Shown here piece by piece: positions 25,328-34,079 of a DNA stretch of 64,000 nucleotides. The first letter of the stretch is position 1; each line of letters begins with the position of its first letter. A model generated the notes under the pieces. That model was not told where the DNA came from, searched no databases, and was given only the letters and a program-made list of their open reading frames with translations. This DNA is from Spirochaetes bacterium RBG_16_49_21 (GTDB taxonomy: Bacteria; Spirochaetota; UBA4802; UBA5550), in contig MIBJ01000045.1 in assembly GCA_001829495.1 (NCBI GenBank), forward strand, positions 29,140 to 93,139, read 5' to 3'. A program made the translations under genes and the position numbers.

Positions 25328-26887
25328 CTATTTTAATAAGATACACCTTCTGTTCGATATGATGACCGACGGCTCGGGTGCGGCCACCTCTTCCCGCACG
25401 ATGCGCTCGAATTCGGCCGTGTCCTTCGGGTCGGCCGTGACCACCCGCTTCACGCCGACCGCCCGGGCCAGCATCGCCAGGTCAAGCTCATGGGTCTCTT
25501 CGCCCGTAAGGGTTTTCCCGGTGGCCGGATGATCCTGGTGGCCGGTCATTGCAGTGCTCCGGTTATCCATGATGATCACCGTGCCCGTACCCTTGTTGTA
25601 CACCAGGTCGATGAGCGGCGTAATGCCGGAATGAACGAACGTCGAATCTCCGATGACCGCAACGCTCCGTCGCGCGATATCCGGCCCGTGCGCCTTCTCC
25701 ATTCCCAGATGCATGCCGATACCCGCTCCCATGCACCCCTGGGTGTGCATCGCCGAATAGGGCGGAAGCGCGGCAAGGGTATAGCAGCCGATGTCGCCGT
25801 TCACGTTCAGGTCGAGCCTGGCAAGCACCTGGAACACGTACCCGTGCGGGCACCCGGCGCAGAGCGCGGGCGGACGCGGCGGGATCGGATTTGTTTCGTA
25901 TCTCGGATACGCCCCTTTCCTGTTCGTGCCGTTCAGGGCCTGGCCCACGATGTCCGGCGTAAGCTCAAAGCACAGGGGGATTATATCCTTGCCGACGCAT
26001 CGTATGCCCAGCATCTTCACCCAATCCTCGATAAAGGGGTCAAGCTCCTCCACGACAAAGAGCTTTTCAACGCCTGCGGCGAATTGCCGGATGAGGTCGT
26101 CCGGCATGGGCCACACCATGCCGATCTTGAGCACCGAGTCTTCCGGGCAGGTCTCCTTTACGTACTGGTATGCGACGCTGTCGGTAATAATGCCCCTTGT
26201 GCGGCTTCCCCACTCGATCCGGTTGAGCGGCGAGGCGTCGGAATAGTCCTTGAGCTTCCTCATCTGCTCCTCGATGAACACGTGCCGCGGCCGCGCGTGC
26301 GCCGGGAGCATGACGAATTTCTGCGGATTGCGGACAAAGGGCTTTACCGCGACCTCGCTCTTTTCCGAAAGCTCCACGATCCCCTGCGAATGCGCCACCC
26401 TGGTGGTTATGCGCACGATCACCGGCCGGTCGTATTCCTCGGACAGGTCGAAGGCGAGCCTGGTGAAGTCCTTGCACTCCTGCGGGCTCGACGGCTCGAT
26501 CATGGGCACCTTGGCCGCGCGCGCCAGATGCCGGTTGTCCTGCTCGTTCTGGGAGCTCCAAGCGGACGGATCATCCGCGTTGACGATCACGAGCCCTCCG
26601 TTCACGCCCGTGTATGAAAAGGTGAAAAGCGGATCCGCGGCCACGTTCAGGCCTACGTGCTTCATGGCGGCAAGGGCCCGGGCGCCCGCTATCGACGCTC
26701 CCGCAGCCACCTCAAGCGCCACCTTCTCGTTCGGCGACCACTGGGCTTTTATGCTCCGGTAGTCCCGCCCGATCGTCTCCAGAATCTCGGTGCTCGGCGT
26801 TCCCGGATAGGCGGTCGCCACGTGGCAGCCGGCCTCGTACGCGCCGCGCGCGATGGCCTCATTGCCGAGCAGTACCTTTTTCTCCAT
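25328..26887 (-). CDS. iorA: Indolepyruvate:ferredoxin oxidoreductase, alpha subunit, lacking the ferredoxin domain
   Basis: Thiamine-diphosphate subunit of IOR. N-terminal pyrimidine-binding region: LGNEAIARGAYEAG, AYPGTPSTEI, EKVALEVAAGA. The C-terminal TPP region has LCAGCPHG, GDIGCYTLAALPPY and AVIGDSTFVHSGI. At 519 residues it stops at ISNRRCILLK, where usual IorA proteins (600-650 residues) continue with a two-[4Fe-4S] ferredoxin module; no CxxCxxC motif remains. Only 19 bases separate it from iorB, so the module is absent, not frameshifted. Electrons would then need a separate ferredoxin-like partner. In the paaK-ACT-iorA-iorB order, aryl-pyruvate catabolism is likely. Confidence 0.92.
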   Translation of the reverse strand: MEKKVLLGNEAIARGAYEAGCHVATAYPGTPSTEILETIGRDYRSIKAQWSPNEKVALEVAAGASIAGARALAAMKHVGLNVAADPLFTFSYTGVNGGLVIVNADDPSAWSSQNEQDNRHLARAAKVPMIEPSSPQECKDFTRLAFDLSEEYDRPVIVRITTRVAHSQGIVELSEKSEVAVKPFVRNPQKFVMLPAHARPRHVFIEEQMRKLKDYSDASPLNRIEWGSRTRGIITDSVAYQYVKETCPEDSVLKIGMVWPMPDDLIRQFAAGVEKLFVVEELDPFIEDWVKMLGIRCVGKDIIPLCFELTPDIVGQALNGTNRKGAYPRYETNPIPPRPPALCAGCPHGYVFQVLARLDLNVNGDIGCYTLAALPPYSAMHTQGCMGAGIGMHLGMEKAHGPDIARRSVAVIGDSTFVHSGITPLIDLVYNKGTGTVIIMDNRSTAMTGHQDHPATGKTLTGEETHELDLAMLARAVGVKRVVTADPKDTAEFERIVREEVAAPEPSVIISNRRCILLK

Positions 26888-26908
26888 AATCGTTATTCCT
26901 CATTCTTT

Positions 26909-26997
26909 GGAACTATTCAGCTATTTGATTTCTCGCAGAAACGACCTCACCCCCCTTCTCTTATTGAGGAGAAGGGGGGATGGGGGGATGAGGTCAA
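26909..26997. repeat. Composite repeat upstream of iorA
   Basis: The left part GGAACTATTCAGCTATTTGA plus TTCTCGCAG matches the end of the element at 50934. The right part (26943-26995) begins GACCTCACCCC and ends GATGAGGTC around a single GAAGGGGGG hairpin. It fills the short gap between the ACT protein and iorA. Confidence 0.7.
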
Positions 26998-27002
26998 ATC
27001 TT

Positions 27003-27434
27003 CTATCCCCCGATTATTTCTATATTTTTTAAGATGCTGTACCCTTCCTCGGACAGGGCCTTCTTTGCCGTCTCAATATTATCGAAGCGGAATATCATGA
27101 CCGCCCGGTCTCCACGCTTCTCGGGAAACGCATACATATATTCGATATTCAGATTCTTCTTGGCAAAGGTGTCTATGGCGCTGTACAGGGCGCCGGGCTT
27201 GTCCTCTATCTCAATGGCGAGCACGTCCGTAGTGGAGCAGGTTATGCTCGCATCGTGCAGGATTTTCTTCGCCTTCGCCGGATTGTTTACGATCATGCGG
27301 AGAATCCCGAAATCCGAGGTCTCGGCGATCGTCAGGGTTATGATATTGATGTTCGCCTCAGCGAGTATTTTAAGGACATGCAGAAGATGCCCGGGCTTGT
27401 TTTCCATGAATACGGACAATTGCGTTACGTTCAT
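27003..27434 (-). CDS. Tandem ACT-domain protein
   Basis: A 143-residue protein made of two ACT folds: TQLSVFMENKPGHLLHVLKI (1st) and VLAIEIEDKPGALYSAIDTF (2nd), each with the ligand-binding KPG turn. ACT pairs bind amino acids and often regulate enzymes. This COG4747-type protein commonly sits beside phenylacetate-CoA ligase and iorAB, as here, so it may sense an aromatic amino acid. The ATG at 27434 is chosen because AAGGAG is seven bases from it and only one base from the earlier ATG. Confidence 0.85.
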   Translation of the reverse strand: MNVTQLSVFMENKPGHLLHVLKILAEANINIITLTIAETSDFGILRMIVNNPAKAKKILHDASITCSTTDVLAIEIEDKPGALYSAIDTFAKKNLNIEYMYAFPEKRGDRAVMIFRFDNIETAKKALSEEGYSILKNIEIIGG

Positions 27435-27478
27435 TTCCATGCTCCTTTTAATTTGTCATAATGCCAATATTTCGCGGC

Positions 27479-27573
27479 ACCCCCCTCCCCCTCGATGGGG
27501 GAGGGATGGGGAGGGGGTGATTCTATCCGCCAACAACCACCCTCCCCCGGCCCCTCCCATCAAGGGAGGGGTG
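27479..27573. repeat. G/C-run palindromic repeat between paaK and ACT gene
   Basis: Two inverted hairpins, CACCCCCCTCCCCCTCGATGG at the left side and CCCCTCCCATCAAGGGAGGGG at the right, flank about 25 bases. The right hairpin is nearly identical to that at 2120-2141 upstream of tsf, showing recent spread. Confidence 0.8.
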
Positions 27574-27584
27574 AATCCGCGCTC

Positions 27585-28889
27585 TTATATCTTCCTCTTA
27601 TCAACAACCCGCACCGCCTTACCTTCGCTCCGGGCGATGGTCATCGGCTCGACCAGGGTTATCTTGGCTGTTATGCCCAACACGCTCCTGAACCGGTCGC
27701 TGATCCTCCCCCGCAGATCATCCAGGACCTTGACCTCGTCCGAGAAGAGCTTCTCGCTCACCTCCACCATAACCTCGACGTCGTCAAGTGACGCCTTTCG
27801 GTCCAGGATGATCTGATAGTGCGGCTCGGTCCCCTCTACCTCCATGAGCACCTGCTCGATCTGGGAGGGGAACACGTTCACGCCGCGGATGATGAGCATG
27901 TCGTCCGAGCGGCCGGTAACCTTCTCCATTTTAACGAGGCTCCTGCCGCACGCGCACGGCTCGCGAAAGAGCCGGGTTATGTCCCGGGAGCGATACCTGA
28001 TCCCGGGGAAGGCCTCCTTGGTAAGGGTCGTGTACACGATCTCGCCCTTCTCCCCGTCAGGAAGGATATCACCGGTCTCCGGATCGATGATCTCCACGTA
28101 AAAATGATCCTCGTGCACATGGAGTCCTGATTTCGCCGAGCACTCGCACGATACGCCCGGACCGATGATCTCTGAAAGGCCGTAGATGTCGAAGGCGTCG
28201 ATGCCGAGCCGCGCCTCGATCTCCTTGCGCATATTTTCCGACCAGGGCTCTGCGCCGAACGCGCCCGCCCGAAGCTTCGTTGCGCGGATGTCGTAATCGG
28301 GCCGCTTCTTCTCGATGTAATCGGCGATGTTCAGGGCGTACGAGGGCGTGCACGCGATCAGGGTCGTGCCGAAATCCTTCATGATCATGAGCTGACGCTC
28401 GGTATTGCCGCCCGATACCGGAACCGTAAGCGCGCCGAGCTTTTCAGCGCCGTAATGGAGCCCCAGTCCCCCGGTGAAGAGCCCGTAGCCGTACGCGACC
28501 TGGATCACGTCCTTGTCTGTGGCGCCGTAGGCAGCCAGGCAGCGGGCGACCACCTCGGCGAAAACCTCCACGTCGTTCCGGGTATAGCCGACGACCGTGG
28601 CGTTGCCCGTGGTCCCGGACGAGGCATGTACCCTGACGACCTTGTCCAGGGGCACGGCAAACAGGCCGTACGGGTAGTTGTCCCTCATGTCCTGCTTTGT
28701 AAGAAAGGGAATCCGCCTCATGTCATCAAGGGACTTGATCTGATCAGGATGGAAGCCGGCGGCATCGAATTTTTTATGATAAAAAGGATTGTTATTATAC
28801 GCATGGCTGACCGACCACCTGAGCCTCTCCCGCTGGAGCTCTCTCATCTTCTTTACGGGCATTGTTTCATATTCTTTATTAAAATACAT
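27585..28889 (-). CDS. paaK: Phenylacetate-CoA ligase
   Basis: AMP-forming ligase that activates phenylacetate or related aryl acids to CoA thioesters. The 434-residue chain has the N-terminal [14 protein letters not shown]-loop [15 protein letters not shown], and AMP-site [20 protein letters not shown] and the C-terminal [20 protein letters not shown]. Start ATG 28889 with GAGGGGTG seven bases upstream; a longer frame to 28934 lacks support. With iorAB downstream it can run in the ATP-forming direction in aryl-pyruvate fermenters, which is inference. Confidence 0.95.
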   Translation of the reverse strand: MYFNKEYETMPVKKMRELQRERLRWSVSHAYNNNPFYHKKFDAAGFHPDQIKSLDDMRRIPFLTKQDMRDNYPYGLFAVPLDKVVRVHASSGTTGNATVVGYTRNDVEVFAEVVARCLAAYGATDKDVIQVAYGYGLFTGGLGLHYGAEKLGALTVPVSGGNTERQLMIMKDFGTTLIACTPSYALNIADYIEKKRPDYDIRATKLRAGAFGAEPWSENMRKEIEARLGIDAFDIYGLSEIIGPGVSCECSAKSGLHVHEDHFYVEIIDPETGDILPDGEKGEIVYTTLTKEAFPGIRYRSRDITRLFREPCACGRSLVKMEKVTGRSDDMLIIRGVNVFPSQIEQVLMEVEGTEPHYQIILDRKASLDDVEVMVEVSEKLFSDEVKVLDDLRGRISDRFRSVLGITAKITLVEPMTIARSEGKAVRVVDKRKI

Positions 28890-28990
28890 GGCATCACCCC
28901 TCGTCCAGCCTAGGAAGGGATATATTTTTTTCAAGGAAAAAACAGGGGATTGGCGGCGATCCGCAATGGTTTACCGGCATGTATCCGCAG

Positions 28991-29116
28991 CTACCGGTAT
29001 CCGATCTCCGGAGAGAGCTTGATCTTACTTCTTGTAACCCGTGCTCCCACAAGCTTCACAATCGGCGCTGAATGCATCATGTTTTCGAGCCTGCGGTAAT
29101 GAGCTTTTTTTGTCAT
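28991..29116 (-). pseudogene. Possible hotdog thioesterase N-terminal remnant
   Basis: A 41-codon frame encodes a peptide with HYRRLENMMHSAPI, which resembles the start of PaaI-like hotdog thioesterases, then stops. No continuation was found in other frames in the remaining ~100 bases before paaK. The 306 bases between abfD and paaK hold nothing else recognisable. It may be a decayed gene or chance. Confidence 0.2.
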
Positions 29117-29195
29117 CCTGATCGGAGTTAGGCGGGTGCTGAATGGCAATTGCCGCCCCGGAGCCTTGTGTGGCCCCGGAGACGGCATCCCGCCG

Positions 29196-30695
29196 CTATT
29201 TCTTGCTTTTTGCTGTTTCGGTTTTTTTGGATCTCTCCGGTATGCCGGCGAGCCTTCTGACCATCTTTTTGCGCAATTCTACGTCATACTGGCTCGTGAT
29301 CGCGATAGCTTCCATGATCGGAGACCCCCCGCCGTGGTAGGAGCCGAATTGATGGATACCCCCGGTCGCCGAGCAGACCATGTCCCCCACGTAGCGCCAG
29401 AGCTGGGCCGCGTCCTCAGGGGGTATATCCGGATTGCGGGTGATATACTTGTTGAGCAGATCTCTCGTCTCAGGATTCATAAAATCCGCCTCATACGGGA
29501 AAGTCGCCGGGATTCCCCCGGACACGTCACAGAGTATTTCGGCCTCGCGGAAAACCGCCTCTCCGGTAAGGTTGCGTCCGACATTGGCGTAAATGGAGTG
29601 CGGGATGTAGCTTCCGGGCCCGTACGGCAGAAAGCCGACACCCGGTATGTACACCTCCGGTTTCCCCAGTTCCGAAGCGGTAAATCCTGCTGCATACCCG
29701 AGCTCGGATACCCTGATGATCTCAGCAAGCTTGTCCCTCACGTGGGGCGTCTTGGCAATCCCGTTGTATTCAGCGGCGAGCGCCACCGTTCCCAGCATCA
29801 AGTCGCCCAGGGCGGGCTTGCACCCCGAGTAGCTGTGGCGGTGGAACAGGGCGAAGAGAAGAGCGCACACGCCGCCATGCATGGTCTCACCGCACAGGAA
29901 AACCCTTTCCCAGGGGATGAAGGCGTTGTCGAAAATCGTATACGAGTCCGTGGCACCCGGCGTAAACCCTCTCTTGAAGTGTTCGCGCTCGCGCAGGTTA
30001 TGCACGGTGACCACCTGCTTGACCCCTTCCCAGTCTCCCGGGACCGCGAATGCGACCGCCCAGTCCTTCTCCTCGGGCATGAGGGCGCGGGTCGGCACCA
30101 CCAGGATTTCGTCGGCCACGGAGGCCTCGGAGTTATGCACCTTGGCGCCCCGGACTACGATCCCGTCGCTCTTCCTCTCCACGACATGAACGTACATGTC
30201 GGGGTCAATCTGCTGGCTCGGCCGCTTGAGCCGGTCGCCCTTCACGTCGGTTTGGGCGCAGCAGCCTACCAGGTCTTCCCTCTGAAAGCGATCCAGCCAC
30301 TTCACAAAATTCTTGTGATATTCGGTGGCCCCGTTGTTCGCCTTATCGGCTTCATGGGAGACATTGAAAATGGCGTTTGACCCGTCGCAGCCCATGCACC
30401 GCTGGATGCATCCTCCGGCAGCCTGGCAGAGCAGACGGGTCATATCCTGCTTCTTATGAAGGTCCTCCCTGCTCTGATGGATATGACAGAACCGGTTGAT
30501 CTTCTGCCCGCTGATATGCGACGTGGCGGTGCATAATCCCTCGTTCTCCGGCATGGCGGCGTAGTCAAAAGTCAACCCGATGGTGTTGATGGTCGCCATC
30601 TGAACCTCGTCATCCCGGTCGATCTTCTGGCCGTTCGCATAAATGTTCCTGCGCATCGTGCGCAGGCCCTTTATATATTGTTCTTTTGTTCTCAT
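29196..30695 (-). CDS. abfD: 4-hydroxybutyryl-CoA dehydratase / vinylacetyl-CoA isomerase
   Basis: Flavin and [4Fe-4S] radical dehydratase that converts 4-hydroxybutyryl-CoA to crotonyl-CoA. The 499-residue protein contains CIQRC (Cys96, Cys100) and HRHSYSGC (His285, Cys292), matching the spacing of the four iron-sulfur ligands known from the clostridial enzyme (CxxxC and Hx6C). This separates it from flavin-only 4-hydroxyphenylacetate hydroxylases of the same fold. ATG with AAGGAG seven bases upstream. It suggests fermentation of 4-aminobutyrate or succinate-derived C4 acids. A C-terminal Lys/Ser tail is present (SKKTETAKSKK). Confidence 0.92.
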   Translation of the reverse strand: MRTKEQYIKGLRTMRRNIYANGQKIDRDDEVQMATINTIGLTFDYAAMPENEGLCTATSHISGQKINRFCHIHQSREDLHKKQDMTRLLCQAAGGCIQRCMGCDGSNAIFNVSHEADKANNGATEYHKNFVKWLDRFQREDLVGCCAQTDVKGDRLKRPSQQIDPDMYVHVVERKSDGIVVRGAKVHNSEASVADEILVVPTRALMPEEKDWAVAFAVPGDWEGVKQVVTVHNLREREHFKRGFTPGATDSYTIFDNAFIPWERVFLCGETMHGGVCALLFALFHRHSYSGCKPALGDLMLGTVALAAEYNGIAKTPHVRDKLAEIIRVSELGYAAGFTASELGKPEVYIPGVGFLPYGPGSYIPHSIYANVGRNLTGEAVFREAEILCDVSGGIPATFPYEADFMNPETRDLLNKYITRNPDIPPEDAAQLWRYVGDMVCSATGGIHQFGSYHGGGSPIMEAIAITSQYDVELRKKMVRRLAGIPERSKKTETAKSKK

Positions 30696-31058
30696 ATTGT
30701 TACTCCTTAATTAAATTATTACACTTGTTGCGGACTTAGAATTCTACACCAACCCTGTTAGTTTTAAACCGGCATGATCAGCACCGCCAGGCAATAAAAC
30801 ATATTTAACAAAAAAGAGACCTCTTTTGCATATCACGCGGGAACCGATTAAATGTCAACACTTCATTAAAAAAAATGACACCCGACATGCAAATACATGA
30901 CGATGTATTTTCAGGATTAGCCTCATCCATCCTCCCCTCTTTAACCTTCAAGGTGGCTATAAGCGTGATCATGCACTGTTCTCCGGTCTGTTGTTAAAAT
31001 TTTAAAATATATTCATGCTGGCTGGTTATGACTGGAAAAGCAACAATTTCTATATTGC
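30696..31058. other. Intergenic region upstream of abfD
   Basis: No gene is seen. TTACACTTGTTGCGGACTTA at about 30719-30738 resembles a lone end of the TAGACTTGTTG repeat family. A perfect 7-base hairpin, AATACAT and ATGTATT around a 4-base loop, lies near 30892-30909. AT-rich stretches around 30790-30880 could hold the abfD promoter, but no box pair stands out. Confidence 0.35.
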
Positions 31059-31466
31059 TTAATCTTTGCAAAACTTATACCAGTAAACGGCGACAACGCC
31101 CCAAATAAAATTATAGAAAATTACGAATAGAGGAACTAACGACCCTAAGGCAATACCGAAAAATTCCTTATTGTCCTTCATCGGGAATACAACCATGAGC
31201 TGGACGATAGAGGGGAACAGGCTCAAGATAAACCCTTTAAAAACCAGGTGCTTATTGAACAACGGTAACAGGACAAGTACACCCCAAATGCCGCCCCAAA
31301 CAACCTTGCTGTATAAAAAGGGGGGCGCCAAGGGCGGCGCAATATGCACGTTTAACATTGCGGTTATACCCAGGTATCCGAAGAGCCATACAACCAGGCC
31401 GTTAGCCAAGCCGCCCAAAGCGCCCGCAGAGAAGACACAACTTAAATTTTGATACATATTTTTCAT
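31059..31466 (-). CDS. Polytopic membrane protein of unknown function
   Basis: A 135-residue protein with four hydrophobic segments: GALGGLANGLVVWLFGYLGI, VVWGGIWGVLVLLPL, GFILSLFPSIVQLMVVF and SLVPLFVIFYNFIWGVVAVY. The regular spacing suggests a compact four-helix membrane protein. The ATG at 31466 is taken because AAGGAGG lies eight bases upstream; an in-frame start six codons earlier overlaps that site. It is transcribed away from the PadR gene. No family is recognised. Confidence 0.6.
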   Translation of the reverse strand: MKNMYQNLSCVFSAGALGGLANGLVVWLFGYLGITAMLNVHIAPPLAPPFLYSKVVWGGIWGVLVLLPLFNKHLVFKGFILSLFPSIVQLMVVFPMKDNKEFFGIALGSLVPLFVIFYNFIWGVVAVYWYKFCKD

Positions 31467-31708
31467 AGAATAGCCCTCCTTCAAAAATTATATATATGAT
31501 AAGGGCAGGCGGCCGGAAAATCAACTTAATTTTAGTGCAAACTATTCATATGCGCGCGAAGACCGACCTCCTCCCTTGATAATTACAATTTATATAGATT
31601 TTTATGAAAATTTATTCATTTTTTTTGTAATAATAATAATTAATATTGATTTTAGAAAAGCCATATTCTATTGTTTTCATTCAGAACTACGGATCATGGA
31701 GGAGGGGT

Positions 31709-32218
31709 ATGAAAATCGAGATTACGGTTCTTGGTCTTTTAATGGAAGAAAATCTGTATGGATATGAAATAAAGAAAAAGATCGAAGAACGGCTTGAAGA
31801 TTACGTGGATATTAAATTCGGCTCGATTTATTATGCGATAAAAAAAGCCGTCGATAATGGCTGGGTGAAGCGGGTCGGAACTGAGAAGGACAGCGGAAAT
31901 CCGGAGCGCTATATTTATGAGATCATGCCCAATGGGAAGAAGCACTATAAAAAACTTTTGAAGCAGTATTACGAAAAGACGCTGATACATTTCGATATCG
32001 ATATCGTGTTGATGTTTTTGAATTCCCTCACAGAAGATCAGAGAAGGCAGTTCATCGAGCAGAGGCTTTCAATACTTAAAATAAAGTCGGAGGCTCTAAA
32101 AAACAAGATTGAAAGAGAGAAAGGAGGCGATGATGAGAAGTCTTATCTCCCGATCTTCAGCTATCTTGAGCATCACCTGAAGGCAGAGATGAGCTGGCTT
32201 AAATCGTTGTCATGGTAG
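31709..32218 (+). CDS. PadR family transcriptional regulator
   Basis: A 169-residue winged-helix regulator. The PadR domain starts MKIEITVLGLLMEENLYGYEI and includes KFGSIYYAIKKAVDNGWV and the wing SGNPERYIYEIMPNGKKH. The C-terminal half is helical and charged, probably for dimerisation. GGAGG is directly upstream of the ATG at 31709; a longer frame from 31646 lacks a site. It lies divergent from the small membrane protein and could repress it, as PadR proteins often control adjacent membrane genes. Confidence 0.88.
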   Translation: MKIEITVLGLLMEENLYGYEIKKKIEERLEDYVDIKFGSIYYAIKKAVDNGWVKRVGTEKDSGNPERYIYEIMPNGKKHYKKLLKQYYEKTLIHFDIDIVLMFLNSLTEDQRRQFIEQRLSILKIKSEALKNKIEREKGGDDEKSYLPIFSYLEHHLKAEMSWLKSLSW

Positions 32219-32229
32219 ATATCGGCGCA

Positions 32230-33288
32230 TCAGAACTTTGCAATCAAGTCCTGTAAAAATTCTGCATCCTTTCCCCTGACGACATCCTCTATTTTTTGCT
32301 TCAATCTGATCAAATCCTTGAGTGTTTTCTCCGAATGCAGCGCCTCTTTTTTCCCCATTATAGTCTTGTCAATGCCTTGCTCAATTATGGATTTGTTTAT
32401 GTGGGCGATCTTTAAAATATTATAATAGTGCCTTTTTGCAAGCGTCCGGGCAATGCTCGGCAAAAAATCGCTTTGTTTCAGAGCGGCATCCTTTAAATCC
32501 TCTTTTGTCAACCGCGTCATGATGACCCTGTTTTTCGCTTTCAGGGTCGCCGTCCTCGTTTCACCGAGGAGGAGGGCCATTTCCCCTATTACCGTTCCCG
32601 GTTCATTGACAGAGGCCACCTTGTTGCCCTGGATAATCACATCAAGCGATCCGCTCTTGAGAATGAACATCTCGCTCCCATAGCTGTTTTCTTCGCAGAT
32701 CACCGCCCCTTGGGGGAATTCCACGTCCTTATCCGAAAGGCTCGCGGCGGGCAAAATTTTCGCCGGCTCGGAGGACTTATGGTAAGCCTCGCCCCGTGCA
32801 TACGTCAGTGAATCGATGAATTCCATTATCAGACTCTTGAGCCAGGGATATTTCCTCTTGTTGTATTCTTCCTCGAGTCTGGATACGATATGGTAGTAGG
32901 CGATGGAGCATTCCTTCGTTTTATTCTCATCGTCTTTCAAAGCGGAGAGATTTTTCTGTATGATTTGATTCGTGAGCATGATCTGCTTGGCAAGGACCGT
33001 CAGCACGTTCAATCCGAAAGAAAACGAGCTTAGGCCTTCCAGAAATGTATCAACGGCGATCTTTTTAATCACGCTCGCCGGATCTGCGATCGCCGTTTCG
33101 ATCCTCGCGGTTTCGCTGCCGCAGAGTCTCGTCATGATGATTTCCGTAGCGCCGAGAACAAGATTCTTTCCGCTGATCGAGTATTTATCCACATTGGATG
33201 CGTAGAAAAAAACCGACCCTTCGCCGAGGAAAAAGACGGCGTCAGCAGCCGAGGATGCGGCATACAGTTTAATATAATTTCCGCTCAT
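32230..33288 (-). CDS. Cyclic-nucleotide-binding-domain protein
   Basis: A 352-residue cytoplasmic protein. Residues ~185-275 form a cNMP-binding domain: FPQGAVICEENSYGSEMF, IIQGNKVASVNEPGT and the phosphate-binding cassette VIGEMALLLGETRTATLKA, with the essential Glu and Arg. The N-terminal third (~1-85) resembles a second, degenerate cNMP domain (VFFLGEGSVFFY...KNLVLGATEIIM). No DNA-binding or catalytic domain follows; the C-terminus is helical. It lies 27 bases below a CheY-like gene, suggesting a joint signalling role. Confidence 0.82.
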   Translation of the reverse strand: MSGNYIKLYAASSAADAVFFLGEGSVFFYASNVDKYSISGKNLVLGATEIIMTRLCGSETARIETAIADPASVIKKIAVDTFLEGLSSFSFGLNVLTVLAKQIMLTNQIIQKNLSALKDDENKTKECSIAYYHIVSRLEEEYNKRKYPWLKSLIMEFIDSLTYARGEAYHKSSEPAKILPAASLSDKDVEFPQGAVICEENSYGSEMFILKSGSLDVIIQGNKVASVNEPGTVIGEMALLLGETRTATLKAKNRVIMTRLTKEDLKDAALKQSDFLPSIARTLAKRHYYNILKIAHINKSIIEQGIDKTIMGKKEALHSEKTLKDLIRLKQKIEDVVRGKDAEFLQDLIAKF

Positions 33289-33315
33289 TTAACGTGCATC
33301 ACAACAAGCAGATTT

Positions 33316-33675
33316 CTATGCCAATAATTCCCTGATTATAGCCACCAACCTGTTCTTGTCAAAGGGCTTCATGATATATGCTGACGCCTTGATTGTGTGG
33401 TCGTTCATTTTAATGGTTTTTTCATTAAGCGCGGATATTATGATGATTTTGGCGTTTGGATCGAATTCATTGATGGCCTTCACCGCTTCCATGCCGTCCA
33501 ATCCGCCCATGGTGATATCCATGGTGACGAAATCAGGCTTCAGCAGCATGTATTTTGCGATGCCGTCCGATCCGTTGTCAGCCTCGTCTACAACCGTAAA
33601 TCCTCCGCTTTCGATGGTTTCCTTGAGTATTTTTCTCATGAACTTGGAATCATCAACGATCAAACCCCTGGCCAT
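33316..33675 (-). CDS. CheY-like single-domain response regulator
   Basis: A 119-residue stand-alone receiver: acidic pocket IVDDSK, phospho-Asp in FVTMDITMGGLDG, Ser/Thr in IIISALNE, and Lys in IMKPFD. No output domain. The length and close position to the flagellin gene suggest a motor-switch or chemotaxis role, but other uses are possible. The ATG at 33675 has AGGTG seven bases upstream; a GTG three codons earlier is less likely. Confidence 0.88.
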   Translation of the reverse strand: MARGLIVDDSKFMRKILKETIESGGFTVVDEADNGSDGIAKYMLLKPDFVTMDITMGGLDGMEAVKAINEFDPNAKIIIISALNEKTIKMNDHTIKASAYIMKPFDKNRLVAIIRELLA

Positions 33676-33716
33676 ACGTTTCACCTGTGGAAAAAGAGAG
33701 ATTTCAAAAAATTCAA

Positions 33717-33967
33717 TAGATCTGTTGCGAGAATAACTTAAATGTCATTGCGAGGAGCGTCAGCGACGAAGGCCGGCGCTTTTTGCACATCCTGTGCGCG
33801 CCGGCACAAGATCATCCTGATCTTAGCAATCCGCATCAGAATAGAAAAAAACCATTATCATACATTAACAATAGTCATTTTTTTATAACATTAACAGATT
33901 GCTTCGCTACGCTCGCAATGACAGTGTGCAACAAGTCTAATTATAATTTAGTTATGCAACAAGTCTA
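33717..33967. repeat. Expanded MITE-like element with nested GTCATTGCGAGG repeat
   Basis: The ends are TAGATCTGTTGCGAGAATAAC at the left and GTTATGCAACAAGTCTA at the right, the signature of the TAGACTTGTTG family. Inside lies a different inverted repeat, GTCATTGCGAGGAGCG with CGCTCGCAATGAC, a motif widely dispersed in environmental bacterial genomes. A second copy of TGCAACAAGTCTAA lies at about 33927-33940. This looks like one element inserted in another. No coding sequence is seen. Confidence 0.8.
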
Positions 33968-34026
33968 GTAAGTTATCAATAACTTTTATATTTTTTTTGA
34001 GCCTCGATTCATCTGAACTATAATAA

Positions 34027-34052
34027 AAACGCCGGATTACGATCCGGCGTTT
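34027..34052 (-). terminator. Rho-independent terminator of flagellin gene
   Basis: An 11-base perfect stem (AAACGCCGGAT with ATCCGGCGTTT) around a 4-base loop, followed on the minus strand by a run of T (GTTTTTATT). It begins 28 bases after the flaB stop codon. Confidence 0.85.
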
Positions 34053-34079
34053 GAATGGTACTGCAATGTCGGCTCAATG

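Noticed and set aside
25490-26617. Long open frame (375 codons) opposite iorA
   Set aside because: Arg/His/Pro-rich composition typical of the antisense of a GC-rich gene; iorA on the other strand has clear motifs.
29136-30380. Long open frame (414 codons) opposite abfD
   Set aside because: Shadow of abfD; no motif and no ribosome-binding site.
30719-30738. Lone MITE end as a full element
   Set aside because: No partner end or GC core is found nearby, so it is only noted as a possible solo end.
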